From positions 558,001 through 622,000 of the forward strand of contig JBCAMK010000005.1 in NCBI GenBank assembly GCA_038503065.1: a stretch of DNA of 64,000 bases, given 5' to 3'. The notes under the pieces are model-generated. The model did no database searches, was not told where the DNA came from, and saw nothing but the letters and a program-made list of their open reading frames with translations. Positions 22,866 to 35,177 of this stretch are shown in pieces. Numbering within the stretch: position 1 is the stretch's first letter; every line of letters begins with the position of its first letter. The DNA comes from Paragyromitra xinjiangensis. Lineage: Eukaryota; Ascomycota; Pezizomycetes; Pezizales; Discinaceae. The translations under genes and the position numbers were made by a program.

Positions 22866-23976
22866 CTAAGCCACCAACTTCTGATCCTTCATATAATCCC
22901 GAATTGCATCGTCAAACAGACCATCTCTCTGGAACCCCAACTCAAGCGCTCTAGAAATATCGAAACTCGTCGGCCAAGATCCAACAATTCGCTCTACGGT
23001 CTCGTCTTTTATCTCTTCGATATATGCCAACTTATCCTCTCCCGCAACCCTGACCAGAGCATCAAGAATCTCCCCAACAGTAATACTAATCCCAGGAACA
23101 TTGACTTGTCTCGTATCTCCAAACTTCTCCGCAGGAATCGATACCGCGTGCATGATATTGGCGATCAAGGTTCGTGGGGAACAAATCCAGAGTGACATTT
23201 CCTTACTGACAGGGAGGGACGAGGGTTGGCCGTTAAGCGGCTCGCGAATAATCCCCGAGACGAAGCTTGATGCTGCACCGGATGGGGCACCAGGACGGAC
23301 TACAATAGTGGGGAAGCGAAGGATGCGACCGTCGATAAAGCCGCGTCGAGAATAATCGTTGATGAGGTACTCGCAAAGCTATTTTTTATAGTATCAGCTA
23401 AAGGAGCTACTTAAACTGCTACCGAAATGTTTTTGCTAAATACCATTTTCTCCATTCCATATGATGAGGTCGGTGTTGGGAATGTCTTTTCAGTAACCTG
23501 GTCCGGCAGATCTCCACCAAATATGGCGAGCGAGGAAGCGAATATCACTTTAACACCTGGAACAACCTGCAACCCGGAACCAATCCCTCCAACGATTCAG
23601 GAATTTATATCATCACTATAGATTTCAGGTGTGCGGGAAGGCCGCCCCGTACCTTTCTAGCAAGATCCAATAATCCTCTCGTAGAATCGAAATTCACGCT
23701 CATCCCAGATTCAAAATGGGCCTCCGCGCTACCCGACATGATTCCATGAAGTACAAAGATAACCGCCAAATCTCGGCTAACGAGTTTCTCCCGGTCTGCT
23801 ACATTAGTAAGGTTTGACCGCAGGGTGACTACCTGTTTAGCCGTGGAAGAATTCGAAGGGGTTCGCGGAAGGATGATATCGGTGAGTGTGATGTCTGTCA
23901 CCGAGTCATCGTTTATGAGTGCTGCGACTACTTTCTGGCCAAGAAAGCCAGCAGCACCCGTTACGAGGACTTTCAT
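22866..23976 (-). CDS. denD: NAD-dependent epimerase/dehydratase family, D-erythronate dehydrogenase (DenD)-like
   Basis: Three exons, 23976-23617, 23566-23444 and 23378-22866, encode 331 aa, near the 320-330 residues of bacterial DenD. The N-terminal Rossmann motif is GAAGFLG (residues 7-13). Further family marks are FVLHGIMSG, NFDSTRGLLDLAR, the FASSLAIFGG strand and the catalytic SSYGMEK (Tyr and Lys). A PTIVVRPGAPSGAASSF block and INDYSRRGFIDGR are typical of the DenD/UDP-glucose-4-epimerase-like subgroup annotated as erythronate dehydrogenase. Bacterial DenD oxidises D-erythronate to 2-oxo-D-erythronate before isomerisation and phosphorylation by OtnK. Here it lies 393 bp upstream of an OtnK-like kinase on the same strand. 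The first donor (GTGATG) is the weakest splice call. A match to DenD specifically rather than a broader epimerase relies on motif similarity and context. Confidence 0.85.
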
Positions 23977-26012
23977 GGTTGCTCAGGGGAAAGATTTGCG
24001 GATATTGAGGTTGAAGGGGCTGATGCTTGATAAGTCGTTTCCTAATCAAGTGGGGATATGTAGTACAAATTACTGACGTCATGGCGGTTTCCCCGCACAC
24101 TTCGAGGGTTAGGGTTGTTGGCCTATTAATTGGGGATGGCTACGGTATTATACAATAATGGATTGCCTATTTTGGTAGTAAAAAAAATTTTACAAGATGT
24201 ACTACTACATGTGACGAATAGCTAAGGGAACTACGAATACCACAGCGAAGACCCTGATACGTGGAGTGAATGTTTGTCTTAAGGAACGTAGCTTTGGAAG
24301 CATACCAGAGGTATAAGTCCTTTTGAACATAATATGCGGGGTGTCAAAGCCACTGACGTGTAAGCAGTTCAAACCCTTACAAACGCGTTGCCCGCTGGGA
24401 TAGTATTTCTTTATTTCGACCTCTAGAGGTGGGGTGCCGCAAAAGCTCGTAGAATCGTTTGTCACGAGAAGCACCTACAAAGGTAGACGTGTACTGTTTG
24501 TGAGGATGATAGCAGCTTCTATGTCGGCCTTACGTGCCTGCGCAGTAACTAGGTTAGAAATACAATCCAGGGGTTTGTTCGATAGCATAGCATGACTGTG
24601 CGGCTGGCAGGACCTTAAGAACCATACTAGGGGATTCGATCAGTCTTTCGTTTGGGTTATTCCCGCGTCTTTCATCATGCATGCTTTATCCTTCTAGACA
24701 TACATGTATATGTTAATAATAAAGCGAACCACTTCTGAGCTACTAATTACCAGAGGCTTCTTGAAACTTAACTAAATACATATTAATCCGGAAGCCATCC
24801 TCTAGTTTAGCTATAGCAATTCTTGATACCAAGAGAGAAACCGATAGCTACCATTGGTTCTCCACTTCTAATCACAATGAATAGAATACTTAGTCTGTTA
24901 CAGAATCGTATTCTTAGAAATGCCTCACTTAACATACGTTTCATACCTTCGAGCACCTATATGCGAAAAAAACTTGAAGAGAAAAGGCGCGAGTGTATTG
25001 ACCATGTTGTTTGGCATGCAAGGAAGGAAATACCGACGCCTAAGAATGCGGTTATTGTGTGAGTTGATAGTTTCTTGTGGTTTTCTGGTTTTGGGATCTC
25101 ATTTCTTTAGAGTTGTGCCAAGACGGATAGTAGTTTAATGTTTACATTTCTTAGTAATCCCTTTCATAAGAGTTTCTCAGATCGAAAAATCCATATGACA
25201 GTGGACTACTACGACAGAATGGATAGGAAAAAGAGGGTACATATTCATAAAGCACCAGGGCTTGCGCGGAGTAAGTAATGGGAATTTGGATCTACGACTG
25301 AGGATGAAAGAGACTTGAATGGAGGATTTTGTGTAGAATAAAGTGTGTTTTTCTTCATTCATACTTAGACCGAGATAAAGTAATGTCAGATCTTTGTCCA
25401 CGGCGTTATAACGAAGCGGCTGACAATATTTGATCTCATTTTAATGTAGCTAGGGCTTCTAATGTATGGCGGATGATCGAGTAAGCACTCCCATAACATT
25501 TCGATAGTATTTGATACTATTCTTGCGGATATTGTATGTTTTCCTCCTCTGTGGTAGAAGATAGATTTGGTTTTTGGGAGCATAGCTTGCGTGGATTGTA
25601 TCAATCTGAGTCCATATTACATATTGGTCGGTTGGCTCGGGACTCTTGCCTTGAATAGAATGACCTCAAGCATCCCATGAAAAAGACAACAAAGTAATAT
25701 GGCCGTGAGTAAATGTAGCCTAGATACCTTACGCGAAGAAGCCATAGTCTGCGCTCTACATTCTCAACCTCGCTTTTGTTTGCGCGGTTTCCGATCTGGA
25801 CTTCTCTGGAAAATACATCCACACTTCCACATCGCACACACTGGTCCTTGTTGCTCCTTTAGCCCGACGTCCTATCTGCTAGGGAGTATCGTGTGATTCA
25901 ACTTTCTCTCTGTAAGAATAAGGACAAGAGGCCCCAAAATCTTGTGCGATTTCAGTTTACAAAATCCATTACATTTCTTGCGTTTAGCTACTTTCCCCAC
26001 GTTGGTTCCGGC
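23977..26012. other. intergenic, no supported gene
   Basis: 2 kb upstream of the DenD-like gene. Open frames such as 24823-25062 (plus) and 25386-25604 (minus) are short, Ile/Asn-rich and unlike any family I know. This is the start of a gene-poor stretch that runs to about 28.1 kb. Confidence 0.5.
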
Positions 26013-27175
26013 ATGGAATGCGACAAACCGGAGGGGCATTTAGGGGCTGAGCCCAAATCCGGGAGCAGGCATCCGCGTCATCCTAGCCTTACTAGGAAAC
26101 CGCAACTTGAGACCTTGCCACCCGAACTCTGGAGAGAGATTGCGAAATTCCTTACCCCGCGAAGTCTCAGTTCCCTCCTTCGGGCAAACCGCCACTTTGC
26201 AGAAATCTTGACCCTAGACCTTCATTGCATTGCGCTTCAACAAGGGATGGCCTATAGGGGTCTTCCGATACTTTGTTGGGCAATATCAACTGAAAATGAG
26301 CCTCTGGCACGATTTCTTTTAGCAAGGGGGGTCGACGCTAACATTAAATCGGTATCCCGTTGTGACGAAACACCACTCCACTATGCGGCTAAAGGTGATA
26401 ACTTAGGTCTTCTTTCTTTGTTACTAGAAAATGGAGCGAACACTAGGGCTCAAAGCTCAAATGGCCTTATTCCACTTCATTATGCAGCTAGCGGTTGTAA
26501 CCCAGAGGTTGTTCGTTTACTGTTAGTGGACAGTACGGATCTCAATGCTAAAGATTGGAGAGGTTTAACACCGCTTCATCACGCAGCTTTCAAAAATTGC
26601 CCAAAGATTGTTGATTTGCTCTTAGAAAAGGGGGCGGAGCTCGAAACCCGAGATCCACGAGGTAATACGCCACTTCATTTTGCAGTCCACAGCAACAGAC
26701 ATGAGGTTATTAAACTACTCTTAAAAAAAGGAGCCAACATCAGAGCCCTGAACTTAAGAGGGTTCACGCCGCTTCACCTTGCAACTTGTACGAGTTATCA
26801 AAGGGATCGCGAATCGCTCTTATAGAACGGGGCAAACTATGAAGCCTAAGACTCAGGTGGTCATACTCCACTTCATTGAGCGAGGCATCACGAGTGTGTT
26901 TCCAAATTACTTGAGAGAGGGGCCAACGTTGAAGCCCGAAATCACAGGCCGGACTCTAATTCAGTTATCGTTTGGCATTTTTGGAGGGGCAAACGCGAAA
27001 GCTTTTTCTTTTGTTGGAAAGAGAGGCCAATATTGAGGCCCGAGATGGTGATGGGATGACTTTACTTTTCAAGGCTATATTCGAAAGGGAGGCGGATTTT
27101 GTTGAAGTCTTGTTGAAAAGAGGCGCCAATGTTATGACTATGGTGATACGAAATTCGAAAGCGCTCCCTTGGTAG
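26013..27175 (+). pseudogene. F-box-like / ankyrin-repeat gene with a decayed 3' half
   Basis: An open frame runs from Met at 26013 (or an upstream Met at 25893) to a stop at 26823. It holds an F-box-like motif (LPPELWREIAKFL) and about five ankyrin repeats with clear TPLHYAA and LLLENGAN signatures. Downstream, ankyrin sequence continues but is broken: in the same frame come a TAG at 26823-26825, a TAA and a TGA within about 60 codons, and the ANIEARD-type repeat near 27030 is in another frame. Ankyrin-like text therefore runs on to about 27175 across at least one frame change. The intact part could still give a roughly 270-aa protein. Fungal genomes carry many such F-box/ankyrin genes of unknown target, often in variable regions. 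Confidence 0.65.
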
Positions 27176-28107
27176 ATTGAAGTAGGATTTAGGGTTAGTA
27201 GTTGACAGCATAAGCGGATTATATAAAGAATCTCTTCTCTGTGGAAATCAAGCGAAAGTTTGTATCATAGCGTCTGCTATCCTTCGCTGCTCTAAGCATT
27301 TTCACATCGGTTTGCTAAATTTTAGCTGATATTTACATGTATTAGTTTGAAAACTGTAGAAAATAGTACTTGCTAGTAGGGTTAACTCTATAATAAGTCT
27401 AGGAGCTAGATAAATTATCTATTCCGGGGGATTACTTGGTATTTCTTAACACCCCAGACACATAATGTTGAGATAACTAAGGAATTGCTTCGAATGGAAA
27501 AAAGCCCAGGCCTTTAATTATAACGGAGGGTTGATTAGCAGAATAGGAGAGTCATACACCATCACTCGGGGTTTATAAGAATTGGTGCTAATTAACTAAT
27601 TAATAATTCATACACGCATCCAGCCCTTAGACTACGGTGACAAAAATTGGTGCTAGTATTGAGTAAAATAGTAAGGCAGTATGGTTCGCGAGAGGGCCGC
27701 GCTGTGGTAAAGGGGATAATGATTAAGGACGAAGGGTAGGCAGAATGTCTATAGCGCTCCAGCTAATATAATACCCATGGGCTTGAAACAACTGCCGCAC
27801 ACCTTGAATATCCGGATAGCAGCCTCGTAAGAACGGAAGAACTGATGCGAGCAAAGACAATCCTCTAGGAAACAGTGAATGAATATCTGGCCGTATAGAG
27901 TTATTAAAAAGCCAGTGTCTCCGGAATTCAAAACGCATATGAACCCATTTTATCCTACACAACCCATCTCATTCCACAATCCATAGTCTCAGCTTACACC
28001 ATACATTTATTACGTCTTATCTATCTATTACCATGCAGCAGAATCATTACCCTCCACTTACCCCCATAATTTCATACCCACCGCCAGACACCTCATAACA
28101 ACCTCCT
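27176..28107. other. intergenic, no supported gene
   Basis: 0.9 kb of AT-rich sequence after the ankyrin relic and before the 3' end of PEX1. A 79-codon minus-strand frame (27723-27962) has no recognisable domain. Confidence 0.5.
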
Positions 28108-31100
28108 CTACATCAAACTACTCCTCCCCCCCACCTCAGTACTCCCCTGTCCCGTCGGCATCTCCCCATTCCTCTGCCCCACAAACTCCGTATAAATCGC
28201 CTCCAACCTCTTCCTCTCATCAGGGGCAATACTCGGTCTCGTAGAACTCAACGAACTCTCGACATGGTCCCACGTAATCATAACCTCCGTCTTCCCATCT
28301 CCATCCAGCTTCTCCTCCTTCGGATTCGACACAGCCTCATAATCATCATCACCCGGCAGAACATCCCTCAACCTCTGTTTCTTCTTCAACGCCTCAAGCT
28401 ACAAAAAAATCAGCCTCCGTCCAATCCACCAGTTGGAATAACCTACCTTTTCCACTAACAAGATCCGTTCCTTCGCCATCCTCCTCTGCACTATCCCTTC
28501 AACCTCCTTTCCTTTCCCTTTCTTACTATCCCCCCACACGAACTCCAAAAACTCCAACTCCTCCCTCTTCTCCTTCTCCACCTCATCACTCCCTTTCTCC
28601 TCCCGTCGTCTCACCTCCTCCCCAATAACCCCCTGCACAGCCTCTAAATGCGCATTATACAACACCGCCTGCAGGTCAGCCCCCGAGAACCCCTCCGTCC
28701 TCCTCGCCAACTCCCTCAAATCCACCGTCCCATCAACCCTCAACATCCCATCCCCCACAATCGCCTCAAAAATCTCCAACCGATCCTGCACCCCGGGCAT
28801 ATCACACAACAAGCTCTTATCCAGCCTCCCAGGCCTCAACAACGCCGGATCGATCAGATCCGGCCGGGAGGTAGCAGCAAGAACATACACCCCATCCAAC
28901 CCCTCGGCTCCGTCCATCTGCGTTAGCATCTGGTTCACTACGCGGTCCGTCACACCTGTGCTATCGTGTCCACGCTTCGGTGCGATCGAATCGAACTCGT
29001 CGAAGAATAACACGCAGGGTTTGGCCCCGCTCGCGCGCTCGAATAGGTCCCGGACGCTTTTTTCCGACGCTCCAATGTATTTGTTGAGGATTTCGGGACC
29101 CTTTACGGAGATGAAGTTGAGGCCGCATTCGCCGGCGACGGCGGAGGCGAGGAGGGTTTTACCGCATCCGGGGTAGCCGTAGAGTAGTAGTCCTGAGCGG
29201 AGACGGAGAGGACATGATGCGAAGATGGGGGCGTACTTCGTTGGCCATTCTAGTGTCTCGAGTAGGATCTTTCGCGTCTCTGTTAACCCGCCGATATCCT
29301 TCCACCTTGCGCCCGAGGTCTGTAGTTTCACCCCGCGTAGCCCGGCGGGTACGAACCCGCGTAATGCAGCATCAAAGTCAATCTTCCGTAAAACGAGCGC
29401 ATCCTGCGAGAGCCTGTTCTCGCTAGAATCAACCATACGGACCACAGCCTCATGTCGAGCACGACCGACAAGGAGGACAAGATCCCCAGGCATATAACCT
29501 TCCGTCCTAGCTGCAATATCACGTAAATCAAGTCCTTTCTCCAACTGTCCATCTTTCCCCACAACCCCCTGCAACACGATCCTCCTCCCCTCTTTACTCA
29601 TCGCCTTCAACGGTACAATCTCCCTAAACACATGACCGCCAATCACAAGCGCATGCATACTCTCCTTCGCCTGACAGCTCCCTAACACCACCACCCCTGT
29701 ACCGGTTGTATACTTCTTCACAGCAGCAACCACAACCTCCGCAATCTGCCGCACTCGGGAGTTATCTTGGTTCTCTGACTCTGATGCACACAGTCTATCC
29801 AGATCATCCAGTAATATCACCGTCCGCCCCGTTTTCCCACTCGTCCACGCGGCCTCGGTGAACCAACGTGAGACCTGCTCTTTAACCGTCCCAACCCGCT
29901 CCTCCCCCATCTTCGAAAGGGAGCTAGGATCAATGATACGGTGGAAGTACGGCGCACCGCAGAGTCGCTTCGCGATGAGACGGAGGATCGAAGATTTCCC
30001 CGAGCCGTGAGCACCAGAGAGTAGCACTGAAGACGAGGAAAGAAGATGTGTGGTAATCGTCGAGAGTATATCATCAACACCCACAATCGGCTGTTCCACC
30101 TCCTCGGGTATAAATATCGTCTCCGAAGTCTCCTTCGGAGCTGCCGGTTTCGGAACTGGTGTTCCGAGCTCCATCGGGAGTCGTTTATCTGCTGCTAGAA
30201 TCCATTTCAAGGCTGTGGAGTCCTCGGATGTTAGCTCGATTCTTACGATCCCGCCGTTGGAGATTGGTGAGTCTTTGACTGGGGGGAGTACGAGGCCGTC
30301 TGTTAGTGCGCCTTCGAGGATGTATTCTGCGGGTGAGATGGCGCCCATGTCTTCCTCGATCATAGCCCTTGTTCCGTTTCTCTGCCGTCGTGGACCGAGC
30401 ACTTCCTGTAGTCGTTGTACCGCCATGTCCTCTAGTCGTTTTGTCCCCCCACCCCATTTAAGTCCTACCTCCTTCTCGATGCCCTGGAACGGCGAGATCT
30501 TTATCCGCGCAAAGGTCTTTTGTGGGACCTGCGATGGAGCCGGTTCAAGACGGATCAAATCCCCAACCTGCCCAGCACCAAGATGTAGCGCCGCAGCAAG
30601 AAGTCTGGATAACGCAAGATGAGCACCATCAGGCGCAGAAGGCCACTGCTTAATCGCCGCAACAATTTTAGCAGCCGGCACAACTTCTGGAGGAGCATCC
30701 TTCTTATCCTTCTTATCCTTCTCTTCCTGCTGCGGCTGCGCAGACGGATCCAGTGGCGGCGCTAACCCCGGTGGCTTCACAACCGAAACAACAACCTGAG
30801 AAACCCCACGAAGCTGACGAGACGAAAACAACATGGTCGGATCAAGATAAACTGACAATCCCTTCCCACCATCTGCAATCTCCAACGTCTCCTCAGAATC
30901 ATCCTCCTCTTCATCGTCTTCAGTCCGTGGCATATACCGTACCGCGGGGAGGGCCACCGAGCGTAAGAATAATGCATTCGAAGAGGCCGCCGTGCCCTCT
31001 GATCGTTTCTTCGTAGTCGTACGAACCGTGCTAGTGGCCGATTTAGCGCCGCGACTTGAGCGCCGTTGTCGGGTTTTTGGGGCGACGACGATTTCGGCAT

Positions 31101-31868
31101 CGGGGGAGATTTTGGCGAAGCCGGTGGGGGAGGAGAGGGCGGATTCGGGCTCGACTTTGGTCAGGCGGATGGAGGCGGTGGATGTTGGGCTGAGGTAGAC
31201 GGAGATTGGGTGGGAGGGGGAGACGCAGCGGATTTGGGAGATGAGGTTGAGTTCGAGGAAGTTGGCGTGGAGTTCGATGATTTCCCAGTCGCTGGAGGTT
31301 AGGGGTTCTATGTGGAGGGTGTGGGCGGGTTCGGGGTCGAGGTGGAGGTGGAGGGAGACCTGGGTGGGTTAGTAGGGTGATGTAGATTTGTAGGGATATG
31401 TATGGATATGTATTTTCTACTCAGCTATATTGAGCTGGGTGTGAAGATCAATACGGAGATCTCCGTTCCAATATCTTCACCCTGACCTGTAGCTGAACAA
31501 AAGTACGATTGCAATTCTCAACGCACCTTAGAACCCTCGTTCAATCCTACATTCCGCGCAAATGCTGGGTCCATCTCGACGATTGCATCCTCCGGCCTAC
31601 CAGTTCCAGCACTGGGCTTCCGCTTACTCTGCATACCAGTCCAACCCGCGTAGGCGCTCCGAGAAGAGGACGTTGTGCCAGTGCTGGCATTGGATGTGGT
31701 GACACGGAAAGAGAGCTCAACGACGACATTCTGAGCGGGAGTGTTGGAGCCCACAAGGACGTTGACGAGAGAGGAAGGGAGGTTGAGGAAGCAGTTTTTG
31801 AGGGGGGTGAGGGCGACTGTAGCGGGAGTGGCAGGGGGGGAGGGTCTCCGAGATGCAGCGTGGGGCAT
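28108..31868 (-). CDS. PEX1: peroxisomal AAA+ ATPase Pex1
   Basis: Three exons, 31868-31527, 31359-28447 and 28398-28108, encode 1181 aa, the usual size for this protein. Introns are 167 and 48 nt. Exon 1 carries the start of the N-terminal double-psi-barrel domain (NVVVELSF, AYAGWTGM). The first AAA domain has Walker A GAHGSGKS and Walker B ILLDDLDR. The second, more conserved one has GYPGCGKT, LFFDEFDSIAPKRG and the second region of homology ATSRPDLIDPALLRPGRLD. Pex1 works with Pex6 as a hexamer that pulls ubiquitinated Pex5 receptor out of the peroxisome membrane for reuse. An acidic DDEEEDDSEE linker and a Lys/Asp-rich insert occur between the N-domain and D1. The gene is divergent from MCM7 across a 680-bp gap. 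A model starting at the internal Met at 30957 would lose the N-domain. Confidence 0.95.
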
Positions 31869-32548
31869 GGTGTAGGGGAGGTGAGCTGGTTAGGGATGGG
31901 TATCGCTGAGTGAGAGGGTATGATCGTGACTGAAGATGTGAGTTGGGGGGGTAGAAAGAGGCCGAGTTCGGTGGAATGCGCAGGAGTGAGTATTTCAAGT
32001 AAGGGGGAGGAGACCAGTCAGCAGGAGAAAACACGGGAGCTGTAGGAGCAGTCAGAGGAGGAGAAGGGACAGACAGACAGACAAGACTGGGCTGGACTGG
32101 ACTGGACAGACAGGCAGAACGGACAGACAGACAAATCTCCGTTGTTGGTGCTCAAAGCCGAGGTTCAGCTGTAGTTTGCAGATATCCTGGCGTAAAGCTG
32201 GTACCACCACAGACCCGCATCGCGCACATGCCGTTGCCATGCAGAATCGATAACAGCTGTGCCTGCCAAACATTCCTCTTCGGGGCATTTGCGGGGATAT
32301 TTAACAGCCATTCTCTGTCCAAACAGGGCAATCCCACACTCCAAACGCGCATAAGGGAATAAACGCGTTCTTTCACCTGGCAACCAAAAGAAACCCTAAC
32401 CCCCTGACAACAACATCTCCCAAAGTATTCATTGTCCTCCTCCCTCCATCTGAACACACCCCTCCACCAATAACATCCCCCCCACTCTCTATACAACAAA
32501 ATCCCACAATTGACCCATCCCGTATAGAGAGCGCCAAAATCTACAACT
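31869..32548. promoter_or_regulatory. divergent PEX1-MCM7 promoter with an MCB element
   Basis: 680 bp between two start codons facing away from each other. A perfect MluI cell-cycle box (ACGCGT) lies at 32363-32368, about 180 bp upstream of the MCM7 start, with a near match (acgcgc) at 32344-32349. In yeasts MBF binds ACGCGT to drive replication genes at G1/S. Around 32067-32133 there are imperfect gacagacagac and ggactggactgg microsatellite runs. No functional proof is possible from sequence. Confidence 0.5.
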
Positions 32549-35177
32549 ATGGCGCAGCTCCCGACTATGAAGCTGGATGTCGACTACGACAAACAGCAAG
32601 GTACGTCTTCATCCAGCCCCCCACAATTCAAGTCTCTAACAATTGATGACTAGCCGCCTTCGAGGACTTCCTCAAGTCGTTCAAAAGCACCACCGTATCT
32701 GAGGCGGATGCCCGTGATGCCCTATCGAACCTAAACATGGATGACGAGGACGACGAGGTGGACATGGAGGATACCCCCGGCCGTCGTACCACGCGGTCGG
32801 GTGGAGGGAGGACTCGTGGGAGGAGGCCGAGGGCTGCTGCTCCAGAGCCAAAGATCAAATATTTGACGCAGCTGCAGGAGGTCTCAAATAGGGAGAGGGA
32901 TGCGATCACTATTGAGCTGGATGACTTGAAGGAGGTGGGATATGTCCGTATTCAGTAGGAAGCTTGAAGACTGATTTTTGGAGTAGTTTGAGGAGGGTTA
33001 TGATGCGGATGAACCACTAAATATGGTTTCTTCAATAAACAAAAATTGCGCTCATTACATCGAGATCTTCTCGAGAGCAATTGATAAAGTTATTCCACCA
33101 GAAACTTTAGAAAACACGTATGTCCCCCATCCCAAAAAGCACATCACGTACTAACACACCCTAGTTATAGCGACGACGTCCTAGACGTCATCCTCACCCA
33201 GCGTCGCAACCGTAATGTCGTAGCAGCAGACTCAAACGCCGACCCCCTCTCCCTCGACACCGCCCCCCAGCTCTTCCCCGCCCTTCTTACCCGTCGGTAC
33301 CAAGTCTACTTCAAACCGCTCACCCCCTCCGGCGAAGCCGACACCAAAGCCATGGCAGTTCGCAACGTCCGCGGGGCACACCTCGGCCACCTCATCACTA
33401 TCCGCGGCATCGCAACCCGCGTCTCAGACGTGAAACCTACCGTCCTGGTCAACGCCTACACCTGTGATCGCTGTGGTTCTGAAATCTTCCAAGAGATCAA
33501 AACCAAGACCTTCGCCCCGCTCGTCGACTGTCCTTCCGACGAATGTAAATCCAACGATGCCCGCGGTCAGCTCTTCATGTCCACCCGTGCGTCCAAGTTC
33601 CTCCCATTCCAGGAAATTCGTATCCAGGAAATGTCAGACCAGGTCCCAGTCGGTCATATCCCCCGCACTCTCACCGTCCACGCCCACGGCTCCCAAACCC
33701 GCACTATCAACCCCGGGGAAGTTGTCGACATCGCCGGTATCTTCCTCCCAACACCATACACCGGGTTTAAAGCTATCAAAGCAGGTCTTCTCACAGACAC
33801 GTATCTCGAAGCAATGCACGTCGAACAGCATAAAAAGCAATACGACGACATCATCGTCGATCCACGCACCGTCCGTCGCATCGAGGAGCTCCGCGCAGCT
33901 GGTAATCTATACGACACACTCGCGAAATCTATCGCCCCAGAAATCTACGGCCACGAAGACGTCAAAAAGTGTCTTCTCCTTCTCCTCATCGGCGGAGCAA
34001 CCAAAGAAATGGGCGACGGTATGCGTATCCGTGGTGACATCAACGTCTGTCTCATGGGAGATCCTGGTGTCGCTAAATCCCAGCTTCTTAAATACATCTG
34101 CAAAGTCGCTCCTCGCGGGATCTACACCACCGGTCGCGGGTCTTCTGGTGTTGGTCTCACCGCGGCTGTCATGCGTGATCCTGTTACGGATGAAATGGTA
34201 CTTGAAGGTGGAGCCCTCGTTCTTGCTGATAATGGTATCTGCTGTATCGACGAGTTCGATAAAATGGATGACTCGGACAGGACAGCTATTCATGAGGTTA
34301 TGGAACAGCAGACTATCTCTATCTCCAAAGCTGGGATCACAACCTCCCTCAACGCACGCACCTCTATCCTCGCTGCTGCGAATCCTCTGTATGGTCGGTA
34401 TAATCCGAAGATTAGTCCAGTGGAGAATATCAACCTCCCCGCCGCGCTACTATCTAGATTCGACATCCTATTCTTAATCCTCGACACCCCAAGCCGCGAA
34501 ACAGACGAGGAACTCGGTCGCCACGTCACATTCGTACACATGGAGAACCGCCACCCAGAGATGGAATTCGAGCCCCTAACTCCCCAGGAAATGAGAATGT
34601 ACATCGCCCAAGCACGCATGAAACGACCCGTCATCCCGAAAGAAGTCGCAGAATACATCGTCGGCGCATACGTCAACATGCGGAAGAGCGCTAAAAAGGC
34701 TGAAAATGAAAACAGGTTTGCTCCCCTTCCCCCCCCACACTTCATCCCACTAACACATCTAGACAATTCACCCACGCCTCCCCCCGAACACTCCTCGGTA
34801 TCATCCGTCTCTCACAGGCACTCGCGCGACTACGGTTCGCAGACTCGGTAGTAATCGAGGATACGGACGAGGCGCTGCGGTTGATTGAGGTGTCGAAGGC
34901 GTCGCTGTACGGTAAGGATGAGTGGGATGAGGATAACACCGTTTCTTCAAAAATATATAATATCATCCGGACACTTGCGTTTGGAGGTGGTGAAGGGAAC
35001 GGGGAGCTGAGTATGAGGACTGTGAGGGAGAGGGTGTTGGCTAAAGGGTTTACGGACGATCAGTTGGCGGAGGTGGTGGATGAGTATGCTGCGTTGGATG
35101 TATGGCAGGTTGCTGGAGAGGGGACTAGGTTGGTGTTTGTAGGTGGGGAGGGGGAGGGGATGGATGTGGATGAGTAA
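32549..35177 (+). CDS. MCM7: replicative helicase subunit Mcm7
   Basis: Five exons, 32549-32600, 32654-32934, 32987-33117, 33165-34715 and 34763-35177, encode 809 aa. Introns are 47-53 nt. The protein aligns to Mcm7 by its N-terminus (DYDKQQAAFEDFL), the zinc motif CDRCGSE...CPSDECK, the MCM box with Walker [10 protein letters not shown], the [13 protein letters not shown] loop, Walker B CIDEFDKM and the arginine finger SRFD. It is one of six subunits of the Mcm2-7 helicase loaded at origins in G1 and essential for replication. The fourth intron, near the C-terminal winged helix, must be removed or the frame reads into Pro-rich nonsense before a stop at 34849-34851. A short acidic basic-rich insert ([20 protein letters not shown]) near residue 45 looks like a flexible tail. 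Upstream lies an MCB element. Confidence 0.96.

Noticed and set aside
33464..34477. 337-codon Ser-rich plus-strand frame inside MCM7
   Set aside because: Shifted frame of the MCM7 coding exon, which has all catalytic motifs.
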